A stretch of DNA of 64,000 nucleotides from Argyresthia goedartella (GCA_949825045.1 OX463813.1:3782001-3846000), one strand, 5' to 3'; shown: positions 52,774 through 64,000, counted from the stretch's first letter. Made by a program: numbers and translations. The notes: generated from the sequence alone by a model not told the origin.

Positions 52774-55700
52774 AATCCTCCAAGCCAACCTCCAACACAG
52801 CCAAACTGCAACGGCCCAGTTAAGACGCTGGTTGGGGGCAAACAGCACTGCCGTGGCTCTGATCCAGGAGCCGTGGATCAACCGCGGTAGCATTCGAGGG
52901 CTCGCCAATTTGAGAGGTAAGCTTTTCGGTACAACTGATCACGATAACCCTAGAACGTGCATCATAACTACTAACAACATCCCAGCACAGCCATTAACAG
53001 AGTTCTGTTCCAGGGACCTGTGTGCCATAAGGCTGCAACTGCCCGACACAGCTAGGTGCCGCGAGCTCGTGGTGGCCTCCGCCTACATGCCTGCGGAGGA
53101 CAACCCGCCTCCACACAACCTGTGCCGGCTGGTGGACCACTGCGAGAAGTCGGGCCTCCAGCTCATCGTTGGGGCCGACTCGAACGCGCATCACCCACTG
53201 TGGGGCATGCCAGATATGAACAGCAGAGGTAAGACACTTGTTGAATACCTATTTACTACAAACCTCAATGTGCTTAACATAGGTTCTGAACCAACTTTTG
53301 TTACCAAGCGGAGCAGAACTATCGTTGATATTTCCCTGGCAACGGCGGACATATCCGACGACGTTGGGGGCTGGCATGTGTCCAACGAGGCGTCATGCTC
53401 TGATCATCGATGGATACGCTTCGAGATCAACGCAGCGTTCTCCCCAACTGTCCCTAAGAGAAACCCACGCAAGACTGACAGAACCAGGTACAGAGCTATC
53501 CTAGGTGAAAGACTTGCTTGGGCTGAGACTCTACCAGATCCGGAGGGACCCGAACAAATCAAACAACAGGTAACAGATCTTACAAATACTTCAATAGACT
53601 GCTACCATTCAACTTGCCCGCTTAGCACACCAGCGCCTACCAACATCAAGGGGCAGCCTTGGTGGGGTCCTGATCTAGATAGGATGCGTGCTAAGATCAG
53701 AAGACTGCTAAACAGGGCGATGAACACCAGTGCTGATGAGGATTGGGACAACTATAAAGATGCCAAATCCAAGTACAAGAAACGACTACGGTTCCAAAGC
53801 AGCAACTCATGGAGGAAATTCTGCAGCGACATTGAAACCGTTGATCAAGCAAATCGGGTAAGGCAAATACTAGCTCAACAAGGCAACTCCAGGCTAGGGT
53901 CGCTTAAAAAACCCGATGGAACATATACCTCTTCCACCACAGAAACACACAGTCTCTTGTTGGAAACTCACTTTCCCGGAAGTAGAACTATTCAAGAGAT
54001 TGTGTGGCCGGAAGAGGTTCACCATGAAGCTGTCGACCACTTAGACATAACTAATAATATTATCACTGCTGACAAGGTGAGATGGGCCATTAATAGCTTT
54101 AAACCTTTTAAATCAGCAGGACCAGATGGAATCTTCCCAGCACTTCTACAGTGGGGTGGGGAACCCGTCATCAATATAATGGTCCGAATCATGAAAGCAT
54201 GTCTTAGATTCGGATACGTTCCCAAAAGGTGGAGAGTAGTAAACGTAATTTTCATACCGAAGCCAGGAAGGAGCGACTACACTAACGCTAAATCTTTCAG
54301 GCCGATTAGTCTCACCTCGTTCTTGCTTAAGACTCTCGAACGTTTGTGCGAGAGACACCTGAGAGATGGAGCGTTAAAACATATAACATACACAAGAATC
54401 AGCATGCATATAGTTTGGGTAAGTCTACTGAATCGGCTCTCCATGCAGTTGTATCCACAATTGAAGAGGCGATTCAAAACAAATGCATCTGTCTTGGAAC
54501 TTTTATTGATATAGAAGGTGCCTTTGACAAGACGCAGCATAGCAGTATAAGTGCATCTCTAACAAGGCATGGGGTGTCAACAGCTGTAAACAACTGGGTC
54601 ACAAACATGCTTAACAAACGTATCGTGCGTCTAGCTGGAGAGTCCCTGTCGGCGGAGGTAGTGCGAGGATGCCCGCAGGGAGGAGTGCTCTCCCCGCTTC
54701 TGTGGAATCTGGTCATTAACGACCTGATTACCAAGCTTAACGCTAATGGATACTACACCGTAGGATACGCCGACGATTTGGTAATCCTCATCACAGGTAA
54801 ATTCGCGAGCACAGTATGCAACCTTAAACAAACAGCTCTTCGCATCGTGGAGCGCTGGTGTTTAGAATATGACCTGGCGGTTAACCCAACAAAAACGGTA
54901 ATGGTCATGTTCACTAACAATAGGGCTCTTGGTAGGTATACCCTACCTAAGCTCTTTGGAACGGAACTCCAGCTAGCAACTGAGGTGAAGTACCTGGGCA
55001 TAACCTTGGACAGCAAGCTCAACTGGAGTAGCCACATCGACAACAAACTAAAGAAGGCGAGTATTGCTTTCTGGCAGTGTCGGAGAATGGTGGGGAAAAA
55101 GTGGGGACTTTCTCCCAACATCATTCTTTGGCTGTACGTAACGGTGATCCGTCCTCTTGTCTGCTACGGAGCTGTGGTGTGGTGGACCAGGACCAAACTA
55201 ACCACAATGGTAAGCAAACTCCAAAGCTTCCAAAGGCTGGCCTGCATGGCTATCACAGGTAGTATGAGAACTACTCCAACAGCAGCAATGGAGGCCATGC
55301 TGTGTCTTCCGCCACTCCAGCTGTATATTAAGCAGGAGGCCGCGTCATCTGCGGTGAGACTCAACACCTTAGGACTTTGGAGGAAAAACAGGACCTCAGA
55401 CACCGCCATCCTAGGGGAAGTTTACAAAAAAATTCCCATCTCTATGGCTTGCAGTGACAGAATCCCTAAACAATTTGTTTTTGACAAAAAATACAATATA
55501 CAGTTACATGAAGACCATCGGGTTGAGGGGCTCGACGTTAAAGAGCTCAGAATTTTTACCGATGGTTCAAAAACTGAAGCAGGCACTGGTTCAGGCACCT
55601 TCTCGGAGGACCTAAACATCAAGATAGCCATTCCACTGGGTGCCCATAATACTGTCTTTCAAGCTGAATGCATGGGCATCATCTCGGCCGCTAATGCCAT

Positions 55701-56373
55701 AGCATCGAGAAAGGTAAGAGATTCCTCCATTCGAATCCTCTCGGATAGCATGGCCGTCCTACAAGCCCTAAATAGCAACACTATTAACTCAGGGCTAATC
55801 TACGAGTGTCACAAACGACTAATGGAGGTATGTCAACACAACCGCGTAATCCTTCAATGGATAAAAGGACACAGCGGATCAAGAGGTAACGATGCAGCGG
55901 ATGAGTTGGCGCGTAAAGGATCTAGCTTGACAGCGTATGGTCCCGAACCTATCATCCCTCTTCCCTTCAAGATGGTACGCTCATTTCTGAGAGAGTCGAC
56001 CAGGAATGATCATGCCACTCTTTGGACAAACCATGAGGAGTGCAGGCAGGCTAAGCTGGCCTTGCCGTCCCCTAGCGCTAGGCTGGCTAAGACCTTGCTT
56101 CGACTTAGTAGGCCGCGCATGCGACTGGTAACTGCAGCACTTACTGGCCATGGTTGCTTTAATAAACATCTATATGTCCTAGGTGTTACAAACAGCCCCC
56201 TTTGCAGAGCCTGCTTGGAGGCAGAAGAAACGGCTGCTCACGTCCTCATGGAGTGCACAGGAGTAGCGGACTACAGGGCTAAACACCTCGGTCAATCGAG
56301 GGACCTTCCAGGGATAGTCGGTAACGTAAAGGGCCTACTGGCGTTCCTGGAGGAGTTGGGTTGGCTCGAATGA
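52748..56373 (+). pseudogene. LINE ORF2: endonuclease, RT, RNase H, one frameshift
   Basis: From ATG 52748: the endonuclease (L-Q-A-N-L-Q-H-S, Q-E-P-W-I, G-A-D-S-N-A-H-H, S-D-H-R-W-I) fills the first 230 residues, then the RT begins (S-A-G-P-D-G-I, F-R-P-I-S-L-T). A one-base change near 54385-54400 shifts the frame; the rest (to 56373) has the RT palm G-C-P-Q-G-G-V-L-S-P and Y-A-D-D, an RNase H (F-T-D-G-S-K, A-E-C-M-G-I, S-D-S-M-A-V, G-H-S-G-S-R-G-N-D-A-A-D) and a C-R-A-C ... H-V-L-M-E-C zinc-binding end. All catalytic residues are present on both sides of the break. Confidence 0.92.
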
Positions 56374-56616
56374 TGTCGCATTCCCACCCACACGCAAAAT
56401 AGGCGCTTTCGTCGTCGAGTTGCGGAAACCAGCCCGTCTTACAATTGACAATTGACAATTGACAAGTCAGCACAATCGCAGTAACAGCAACAAACGATCT
56501 CAATCAACTTATCGGCGCTTCCCGTTGTGCTGGTACCACCATAAATTCGGAGAAAAGTCGACTAAATGCCAGCAGCCGTGTGACTTCAAGAAGGAAAACC
56601 ATCAGGGCGGTCGCTA

Positions 56617-59600
56617 ATGGCGGCAACCGATCGTCCAAGCTTAGGTCGCCTCTTTGTCACAGACCAAAAAACCAAGACACAATTTTTAGTTGATACAGGC
56701 AGCGATCTTTGTGTCTTCCCAAAACAATTACTACGACAAAGCCGACCCAAAACCGACTTTACACTGTATGCTGCGAACGGGACGAACATAGCAACATACG
56801 GATATGCGCACATGATTCTCAACCTGGGGCTACGCAGAGACTTCCCTTGGCGATTCACGGTAGCAGATGTCACGAAGTCGGCGTCGATTTTCTATCATTT
56901 TTCAATTTTATGGTCGACGTTCGAAACCAACGACTTATAGACAACACCACCACTCTTACGTCGTCAGCAGTATCAGTATCTTCGTCGGTCACAATATCTT
57001 CAGTAACGACATTGACGGGCGAATCGAAATACATGAACATTTTAAAGGAGTTTCCTGAGATCACACGCCCATCAGGTACCAATCGCAGCAGCAACCATAC
57101 CACAGTCCACCACATAAAGACTATACCAGGCCCACCAGTATTCAGCACACCACGTCGTCTCGCACCGGACAAACTAAAAATTGCCAAACAAGAGTTCGAC
57201 GCAATGCTAATGAGTGGAACAGTCAGACCATCAGACAGCCCCTGGTCATCACCGCTTCACCTAGCACCAAAGAAAGATGCAGGATGGAGACCATGTGGAG
57301 ACTACCGCCAACTAAACGCGAGAACAATACCCGATCGCTACCCGATACGACACATACATGACTTTGCTCATAATTTGTCAGGCTGTCATGTATTATCGAC
57401 AATCGATTTGGTGAAAGCTTATAACCAGCTAAAAGTCGCGGAGGAAGACATATGCAAGACCGCAATAACTACACCTTTCGGACTATTTGAATATCCATTC
57501 ATGAACTTCGGTCTAAGAAACGCGGGTCAGACCTTCCAGCGCTTTGTCGACGAAATGACCCGCGGACTCGACGAATTCTGCTACCCCTACCTGGACGATT
57601 TTTTAATATACTCACCAGATGAAAAATCCCACGAAGACCACCTGCACCAGATATTCACCAGGCTAAAAGAATATAACATGGTCATCAACACTTCCAAATG
57701 CAAATTCGGCGTATCAGAAGTCACATTCTTGGGGTATAACGTATCAGCAGAAGGCGTGAAACCAGAAGCAACCAAAGTCGAAGCTATAAAGAACTTCCCC
57801 ACACCAAAAAACGCCAGAGAACTAAGGCACTTTCTGGGGATGATCAACTTTTATCGAAGATTCATACCCGACACGGCAAAATTACAAGCACCACTTAATG
57901 CTCTACTCGTCGGATCAATAAAAGGTTCACATCCAGTGGATATCTCGGATGAAACAACAAGAAAGGCATTTGAAAATTGCAAAGAGAGTCTATGCCAAGC
58001 TGCACTCCTAGCATTCCCAGACCTGAAGGCAAAATTAGCAATAGTGACAGATGCCTCGGATACTGCACTAGGAGCGGTCCTACAACAGCATGCAAACGGC
58101 AACTGGCAACCGCTGGCATTCTTTTCAAGAAAACTAACTCCAGCACAGCAGAACTACTCACTGTATGATAGAGAGCTACTGGCTATTTATGAGGCAATAA
58201 AACACTTTCGTCATTTCGTTGAAGCACGTCATTTTACGATTTTCACTGATCACAAACCAATCTGCTTCGCAATTCATCAGCAAAAAGATAAATGCTCGCC
58301 GAGACAATTTCGCCACCTGGATTACGTATCGCAATTCACCACAGATATACAACACATATCCGGAAAAGATAATGTTTTGGCAGATACCCTTTCAAGAATA
58401 GAGGAACTATCACAACCAATAGATCTGGCAACGTTGGCAAAACTACAAGAAAAGGATTTAGAATTAAAAAACTTACTGGACGGAGAGACATCACTAAGAC
58501 TGACAAAGATCTCAATACCTGGAACGGACATAAAACTATATGGAGATGCAACAACTGACATAACTCGGCCGTACGTACCGAAAGAAATGCGACGTCCAGT
58601 CTATGAAAACCTGCATTCATTGAGCCACCCCGGCGCTAACGCAACAATAAAACTGATATCGCAGAGCTACGTTTGGCCAAATATACGCAAAGATTGCCGT
58701 GAGTGGGCCAGAACATGTCACGCATGCCAAAGATCAAAAATAACAAGGCATGTGTCGTCCCCTCTAGGCACATTTCAAATTCCAAGAGCAAGATTTACTC
58801 ACTTGCATATCGACCTGATCGGACCAATGCCAGTATCCCATGGTTACAAATATTGCTTAACCGCAGTAGACAGATTCACCGAAACAGTAGCAAGAGCTCT
58901 CCTGTCAGGATGGATAGCCCGCTTCGGATGTCCAGCTGAAATTATAACTGATAGAGGAACACAATTTCAATCCGCTCTATTCAAGTACCTGTCAGAGATA
59001 GCTGGATCCCACCACAAAAGAACGACGGCATACCACCCAGCCTGCAACGGTCTAGTCGAAAGATTCCATAGACAATTAAAAGCCGCAATAACATGCCATG
59101 AAAATGCAAACTGGACAGAAACACTACCATTAGTACTATTGGGCATGAGATGTGCATACAAAGAAGACCTACAAACATGCTCTGCAGAACTTGTCTACGG
59201 TGAAACACTAAGATTGCCAGGAGAAGTCTTCAGCTCTAATACAAACACAACTACAGATATCACCGACTTCACCGCACGGCTTAGAGACTTTGCTACCGCA
59301 ATCCAGCCGCAACCAACGTCAAGACACTGCAAAAAGTCGATATTTGTATATAAAGATCTCAAGACTACTACTCACGTATTCCTACGAAACGATGCTCACC
59401 GCCGACCACTGCAACCCGCTTACACTGGACCACACAGAGTTCTGGAAAGAAACGAGAAAGTATTTAAAATAATCGCTAATGGAAAAACACTTACCGTGAC
59501 CATTGATAGACTGAAGCCAGCATATACACTCGTAGATACTCCATCTGATTACTCCAGACAGACATTCGATGCACCTGAAAAAGAAAAGATTAGATTATCA

Positions 59601-59687
59601 CCACCACCACCATCACCTGAACCTGAAACGGAACGTAGAACACGATCTGGAAGAAGAGTAAGACTTCCGGATATATATCGCCCGTAA
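56617..59687 (+). pseudogene. CsRn1 Gypsy pol: protease, RT, RNase H, integrase
   Basis: ATG 56617 overlaps the gag stop (TAATG) in the -1 frame. The protease motif is V-D-T-G-S-D. Near 56870 a frameshift disrupts the protease C terminus; the remaining frame is open to 59687. RT: C-G-D-Y-R-Q-L-N, M-N-F-G-L, Y-L-D-D. RNase H: T-D-A-S-D-T, F-T-D-H-K. Integrase: H-P-G-A ... C-H-A-C, D-L-I-G-P, T-D-R-G-T-Q, and the Glu in L-V-E-R-F-H-R. About a dozen residues after the V-D-R-F motif (near 58881) appear to be missing without a frame change. The C terminus is Pro/Arg-rich. Confidence 0.9.
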
Positions 59688-59698
59688 TCCGGTCTCTG

Positions 59699-59710
59699 GA
59701 GGGGAGTGTT
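59699..59710 (+). promoter_or_regulatory. CsRn1 Gypsy polypurine tract
   Basis: The purine-rich gaggggagtgtt ends directly at the 3' LTR. Confidence 0.65.
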
Positions 59711-60010
59711 TGGCGATGTGATCTAAAACATAAAGAAAGACAGAAAAATAATCATCTACTGAAATAGCGCCGTGTAAACGATGCGCGATATAAGAACAAT
59801 AGAAAGAATGCGGTCCTGCGACTGCGCTGGCCGGCCGGGCGAGCCTGCCGACCACCGAGTTAGTCGCTAATCCTACTCAGCGTCGGACGCACGTCGCTCC
59901 CGCTCTTATCCGCGAATACAATTTGCACGTAAACAACCTGTAAAGTAATAAATAAACATATTACCTATTAAATGTTAGTGTGTGCTTCAATAAATTAGTA
60001 CCTCACTACA
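59711..60010 (+). repeat. CsRn1 Gypsy 3' LTR (300 bp)
   Basis: Matches 49447-49746 with two substitutions. It is followed by ACAG (60011-60014), which compares with ACTG before the 5' LTR. Confidence 0.93.
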
Positions 60011-60447
60011 ACAGTATGAAACCGTTTTATCAGAGCAATTTTATTTGTCACCTCTCTAAACAGGGTCTTATTTTGTAAAGCTATGCCCGGGTAAGGGACT
60101 ATAGTACCCATCATTATGAATAACTTTCCCCAAGAAATATATGGTCGCAAACGAAAAACATCTTGGGTCTCCCATAGTAACATGTAATCAGCTGATCGGG
60201 CAATGTAATGAGGGATGATTTTTTTTCATTTGCGACCATATGTTTCTGGGGGAAATTTGTTCATAATGATGGGTTCTATAGGCGTAACTTTACAAAACAA
60301 CAGCCTGTATATTCATTTTTGGAAGAGGTTAAAAATAAAGTTGCTCTGAAAATGTTTGATGGCGAAACTATTGATGTCCCTACATATATATAAAGGTGTA
60401 GTAAAATTTGAAGGGTTTATCCCCTTAAAATTTGACTACACCTTTAT
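60011..60447. repeat. Foldback element, right part
   Basis: Arms pair over a long distance: 60107-60151 with 60229-60273, 60057-60090 with 60280-60307, and 'cagagcaattttattt' near 60038 with its complement near 60342. The outer end 'aatttgactacacctt' pairs with 49392-49407 across the Gypsy insertion. A second inner hairpin of about 24-bp arms is at 60393-60446. The whole element without the Gypsy is about 490 bp. It is a noncoding foldback or MITE; a relative lies at 38428-38533. Confidence 0.75.
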
Positions 60448-60618
60448 GTATACTTATGATAGGGAGGTGCCAATTATTTAGAAATAAGCACTTAATTAAA
60501 TACCTAAAATTGAAATGATTAAGTCTGTAATTAATCGAACAATGTTTGATGGTATGTGATGATTATACCAATGAACCGACTGTGATCATTATGATTAAAA
60601 CTAAGTTATAAGTATAAG

Positions 60619-60642
60619 TATATATATATATATATATATATA
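60619..60642. repeat. (TA)12 microsatellite
   Basis: Twelve uninterrupted TA units. Confidence 0.95.
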
Positions 60643-61371
60643 AAAATGTGATATAAACAGATATATAACTATAATGAACATAAATGGATCTGTTCTTTTT
60701 TCATATTATGTTTGTGACACATTGATTGTCAGTTCTTAACACTTTCCTCCATTGCAATAATGTCGTTATTGCAATTGTCATGTACCGATTGATGTGATTT
60801 TTAAACACTCGTGCCTTAATTTCCACCGAAAAATGCTTTAAGATGTCTTCAAAAGTTTCGGCAAAATCGTATTTCGACGAAATTTTGCCTGCGCGTTTGC
60901 GATACTAATTCCGCCATTGTTGTTTATATCTTAGCTCAACTATATAAATATATATCATAGCTACAACTGAAGCTCGAAGACCCGTTCAAAATACAAATCG
61001 CTGTCACGCACTTATGTGCAAAAAAAAAACTCATTTAAGTTTCAGTCTTCTAAGGGCTTTTGACAGCCGTTAAAAACAGTTTAAATTAAACACAACTTAA
61101 GCACAACAAGCAAACTGCAAGTAATGTACTCAAGCAGGCCAAGTTTATTGCCTGTCAGCTAGGTATCCCCTGACCATCCGTGTTTTATTAAGGTTGTATT
61201 TAAACTGTATTTAGCGGCTATCAAAACTCTGGTGTAAGTCCGGCCAAATGGGAGAACATAAAAGTTAAGTGTCGTGAACGTGAAGAACAGAGCTACACGC
61301 TATATATAGCTCTGTCCCTCGCTTTCCTACAATATTACACCACCGTTAGTTTTCAAAGATTAAAAACAGGC
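60643..61371. other. Intergenic
   Basis: No gene recognised. Confidence 0.4.
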
Positions 61372-61942
61372 CCTTTGATTAAATTAACCGATATAAACCG
61401 GTTTATTAGGGTTTACCCCATTACTATTTTGTATCCGACTGTACATGTATTGAAATGTATGGGAAATTAAACATTGTATTTTTAATGCACTTCTTCAAAG
61501 TAAACCAGGTGTAAATCATAATTGTTTCGGTGGACTATTTCTGGACTAATTTTTGGCTAAAATTTCATACTAAAAGTCGTAGGCGTTCTGAAGATATTTG
61601 ATGATATCAAATGTTCAAGCTGTAATCCTCACCAAGATGTCTTAATAACTCTGGAATCGTTGAAGGACTATTTCTTAAATTTGGCCTTCCGTGTGGACTA
61701 TTTCTGGACTAATTTTTGAAACCTAAACCTAGTCGATAGGTTCCGTTTGCTTGCACGAGAGATGAGGATTACAGCTTGACGTCAAGCTGTAATCCTCACC
61801 AACCTATAGCTATAACTTCGGAACTATAAGAGGACTATTTTTCTTTCTTTGTGGACTATTTAGGACTGTTTCTGGCCTTTTTTTTGGCACTGTCAAATTT
61901 CATTTTCATGAAGGTTTCAACGGTGAGGATTACAGCTTGAAG
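61372..61942 (-). repeat. Long inverted repeat, copy B
   Basis: Inverted match of 48128-48719, including the 36-bp palindrome (61763-61798), the two roughly 170-bp sub-units and the outer end CAGCTTGAAG. The pair could be the ends of one large DNA element now 13.8 kb long because of nested insertions. Confidence 0.8.
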
Positions 61943-62277
61943 GTCGTGAATCGGCAGATGTAGTGAATAATCCTTTCCTTTCGTATTTTCTCGGAAATTT
62001 TCGTCATTGTCTTACTACTTCACCGCACTCAGTACCCATCGAGACAACGTAGGGAACGGTCGCATTGCAAGAGGAAGTATCTATATAGAGTAGTTAATAC
62101 CACAGAAATATTTTGTTGATATTTATGTTAGATTTTGTGATAAACTTCATGGACTCGTGTATTAATGCAGGCCACCATTTTTTATTTTTTTTTACTTTAC
62201 ATTTCACTCTTGTCTGTCATTTTTGTAAATAATAAACATTGATTTTATTCGATCCACATTAACAATTTATAACAGAC
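61943..62277. other. Upstream region of the transposase
   Basis: No TIR could be matched to the 3' side within the window. A run of T and 'aataaacattg' precede the ATG. Confidence 0.4.
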
Positions 62278-63697
62278 ATGCCGAAAGCACTAAGAAAAGG
62301 GAAACGTTTAGATCGGCAAGCCTGCGAAGTTATTTTCAATATTTATTTATATTTCTTAACTGAAAATGATAAATTCAAACATACCAACTATACTGCTTAC
62401 TTTTGTAAAGTCCAAAAACGAGTTTCGGAGGCCAGTGGAATTTCTCAACGAACATTAAATAAAATATTGCAAAAAGAATACATAAATCAATCCACCTCCA
62501 ATAGTCCGAAGTCGGCAAAGTTGGGTAGACCAAATAAATTATTTTGTCTAGGTTTTGACGATTTTGACTACAACGTTATACGCCGATTAGTGTATAATTT
62601 CCATTTGATATACAAACAAGTACCTACAATTAAAGCACTGAAGTTATCCGAAGCCATAAATTTTAAGGGATGTGACTTTACGCTAAGAAAAATTCTTAGA
62701 AAAATGGGATTTCGGTATAAAAAAGTTGAAAACAACAGAAAATTACTTATCGAGAAAGATGATGTTCGTTTAAAAAGAGTAAAGTTTTTAGCCGCGATAA
62801 AAAAGTACAGATTGCAAGGGAGAGAGATTGTTTATATGGATGAAACATACATCCATACCTCACATTTGGCAGGTAAAAGCTGGGCTGACTCGTCAGAAAA
62901 CGGAGTGAAACAGTTAATTTCTAAAGGACAACGTCTTATAATAGTGCACGCTGGTAGTAGAAAGGGGTTTATACCTGGGGCATTGTTAATGTATCAGTCT
63001 ACTGATAAAACAGGTGACTATCACAACGCGATGAACAATGAAAACTATGAAAAATGGCTTCGTAATCAACTCATTCCAAACTTAGCTCCACATTCGGTAC
63101 TAGTAGTAGATAATGCTGCATATCATAATAAGTACGTAGAAAAACCTCCTAATTCAAATACCAGGAAGCAAGACATGATTGATTGGCTATCCAAACATAA
63201 CGTTCCGATTGATCCGTCATTAACAAAACTTGAAATATATGAAATTATTTGCAAGTACAAACAAGACTTTGTAGAATACTCTATAGATAAACTTATGAAC
63301 GAATATGGACACAGCGTACTAAGATTGCCACCATATCATCCTGATTTCAATCCGATTGAAAACATATGGTCTCAAATAAAGGGATACGTATCCAAAAGAA
63401 ACATCAGTATGAATATGACTACTGTGAAACAATTGGTACAGGATAAAGGTTAATATAATTGGTTCCGATGTTTGGGCCAAAGTATGTGACCACGCCATTA
63501 AATGCGAAAACGAGTACCGAAAACACGAACCTGAGTTGGAAAATTATATGGCTAGTTTTGTAATCACCGTTCATGAAAACTCTGACGATGATACACCAGA
63601 AAATAGTTCTGATTCTGACTGTGATATGGAAGTTGGAAGTATTGTTTCGCATCACATTGTCCACCCCGCTCCTCCTCCTCTTATCCCGCTGTCATAA
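62278..63697 (+). pseudogene. IS630/Tc1/mariner-like transposase, DD82E, late frameshift
   Basis: The frame starts at ATG 62278 and stops at 63451-63453 after 391 codons. An N-terminal helix-turn-helix (about residues 40-65: S-G-I-S-Q-R-T-L-N) and a second DNA-binding region (about 100-150) precede the DDE domain: Asp188 in Y-M-D-E-T-Y, Asp278 in V-V-D-N-A-A-Y-H, and Glu361 in N-P-I-E-N-I-W. The second Asp and the Glu are separated by 82 residues; 34-41 is usual. A one-base change near 63448 puts the remaining 80 or so codons, an acidic tail (63455-63697), out of frame. It would cut and paste a DNA transposon. Terminal inverted repeats were not found in the window. Confidence 0.82.
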
Positions 63698-64000
63698 TCG
63701 AAGTCGTTCATCCAATCAGAAAATCATATTTATTTATATTCATTTCTCTGCTGGTTTGTTTTGTTTTATGTTGAGGTGTCTTTTTTGTTATGTCATAGTA
63801 TTTTTAATTAATTACATAAATTTATTGTTATAAAAAAGGTCTGCAAAATCCTACTGTAGTTTTGACTTATAGTTAGACTTTTGGGGTTCCAATCCTTATA
63901 GAATCATTAGATAGTCCCAACCGGAATTTGGTTTTTATCAGTGCGTTTTATTGAAATAAAACGTCCTCAGTAACTAGTTATATTTTTGTTTACCTAACGA
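63698..64000. other. Downstream of the transposase
   Basis: AT-rich. It may contain the 3' end of the DNA transposon, but no TIR was matched. Confidence 0.4.

Larger units (their letters stand above)
50466..56462 (+). mobile_element. LINE with RNase H domain (I/Loa-like), near full length
   Basis: Flanked by CAAGTCAGCACAA (50453-50465 and 56463-56475), a 13-bp target duplication. It has a 5' UTR of about 690 bp, ORF1, an overlapping ORF2 (endonuclease, RT, RNase H, Cys-rich end) and the tail (ACAATTG)3 at 56441-56462 instead of poly(A). Each ORF has a single frameshift, so the copy is young but probably dead. The RT sequence, with an RNase H C terminus, points to the Loa or a related I-group clade. 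GC content is higher than in the surroundings. Confidence 0.92.
49780..56617 (+). pseudogene. CsRn1 Gypsy gag, interrupted by a LINE
   Basis: It starts at ATG 49780 and runs to 50465, then resumes at 56476 after the LINE and stops at TAA 56615-56617. The first part encodes the Gag core (P-P-F-W-P-E-E-P, W-F-A-Q-V-E-G-H-F, L-A-D-L-A-D family words such as L-N-S-L-A-D-L-A-D-A-V-M-D). The second part carries the CHCC zinc motif at 56528-56581. The frame is continuous across the insertion when one 13-bp target copy is left out. The gag stop overlaps a pol ATG as TAATG. Confidence 0.88.
49447..60010 (+). mobile_element. CsRn1-type Ty3/Gypsy element split by a LINE
   Basis: Two 300-bp LTRs (TG..CA) with two differences. 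A primer site complementary to tRNA-Trp, a Gag with the special C-W-Y-H-x3-F-G-x5-C-x3-C motif, and Pol motifs place it in the CsRn1 clade, which includes Kabuki of the silkworm. ACTG precedes and ACAG follows it (4-bp duplication with one change). A LINE of 5997 bp (50466-56462) splits gag. The protease has a frameshift. Without the LINE the element is about 4.55 kb. Confidence 0.92.

Overview
This is 64 kb of AT-rich animal DNA, most likely from a moth or butterfly (Lepidoptera). The evidence is the kind of repeats present: tRNA-derived SINEs of lepidopteran type, a CsRn1-type Gypsy element with a CHCC Gag motif and a tRNA-Trp primer site, BEL/Pao, several LINE families, and GT-AG introns. 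The order is an inference from repeat families, not a match to a known locus. Nothing bacterial is present.

The window is a stack of transposable elements around one probable host gene. 1-6.0 kb: a broken BEL/Pao element. 7.2-10.5 kb: a SINE, a decayed LINE and a 105-bp tandem repeat. 11.3-19.9 kb: a complete but broken Gypsy on the minus strand (here Gypsy-A), with TG..CA LTRs and AGTG target duplications; a SINE sits in its gag, a LINE tail in its 3' LTR, and a palindromic insertion in its integrase. 21.2-35.9 kb: a plus-strand relative (Gypsy-B), split at codon 821 by a young minus-strand Gypsy (Gypsy-C, 24303-32236). Gypsy-C has equal 1251-bp LTRs, GCCG target duplications, a tRNA-Lys primer site and a textbook -1 frameshift signal. 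Gypsy-B carries an eight-unit 50-bp array of paired hairpins before its 3' LTR. 36-44.6 kb: LINE remains, short inverted-repeat elements and a LINE with an intact 978-codon ORF2. 44.9-47.8 kb: a three-exon minus-strand gene for a predicted secreted protein of unknown function. 48.1-61.9 kb: a long inverted-repeat pair enclosing a foldback element, which is split by a CsRn1-type Gypsy, which is split by a 6-kb LINE with an RNase H domain. 62.3-63.7 kb: an IS630/Tc1/mariner-like transposase with D-D-E spacing of 82 residues.

Insertion order can be read from the nesting. Gypsy-B entered before Gypsy-C; the foldback element preceded the CsRn1 Gypsy, which preceded the RNase H LINE. LTR divergence by eye is nil for Gypsy-C, 1/376 for Gypsy-B and 2/300 for the CsRn1 Gypsy, so all three are recent. 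Most of the coding capacity is retroelement replication machinery (Gag, protease, reverse transcriptase, RNase H, integrase). Only Gypsy-C looks able to make a full set of proteins.
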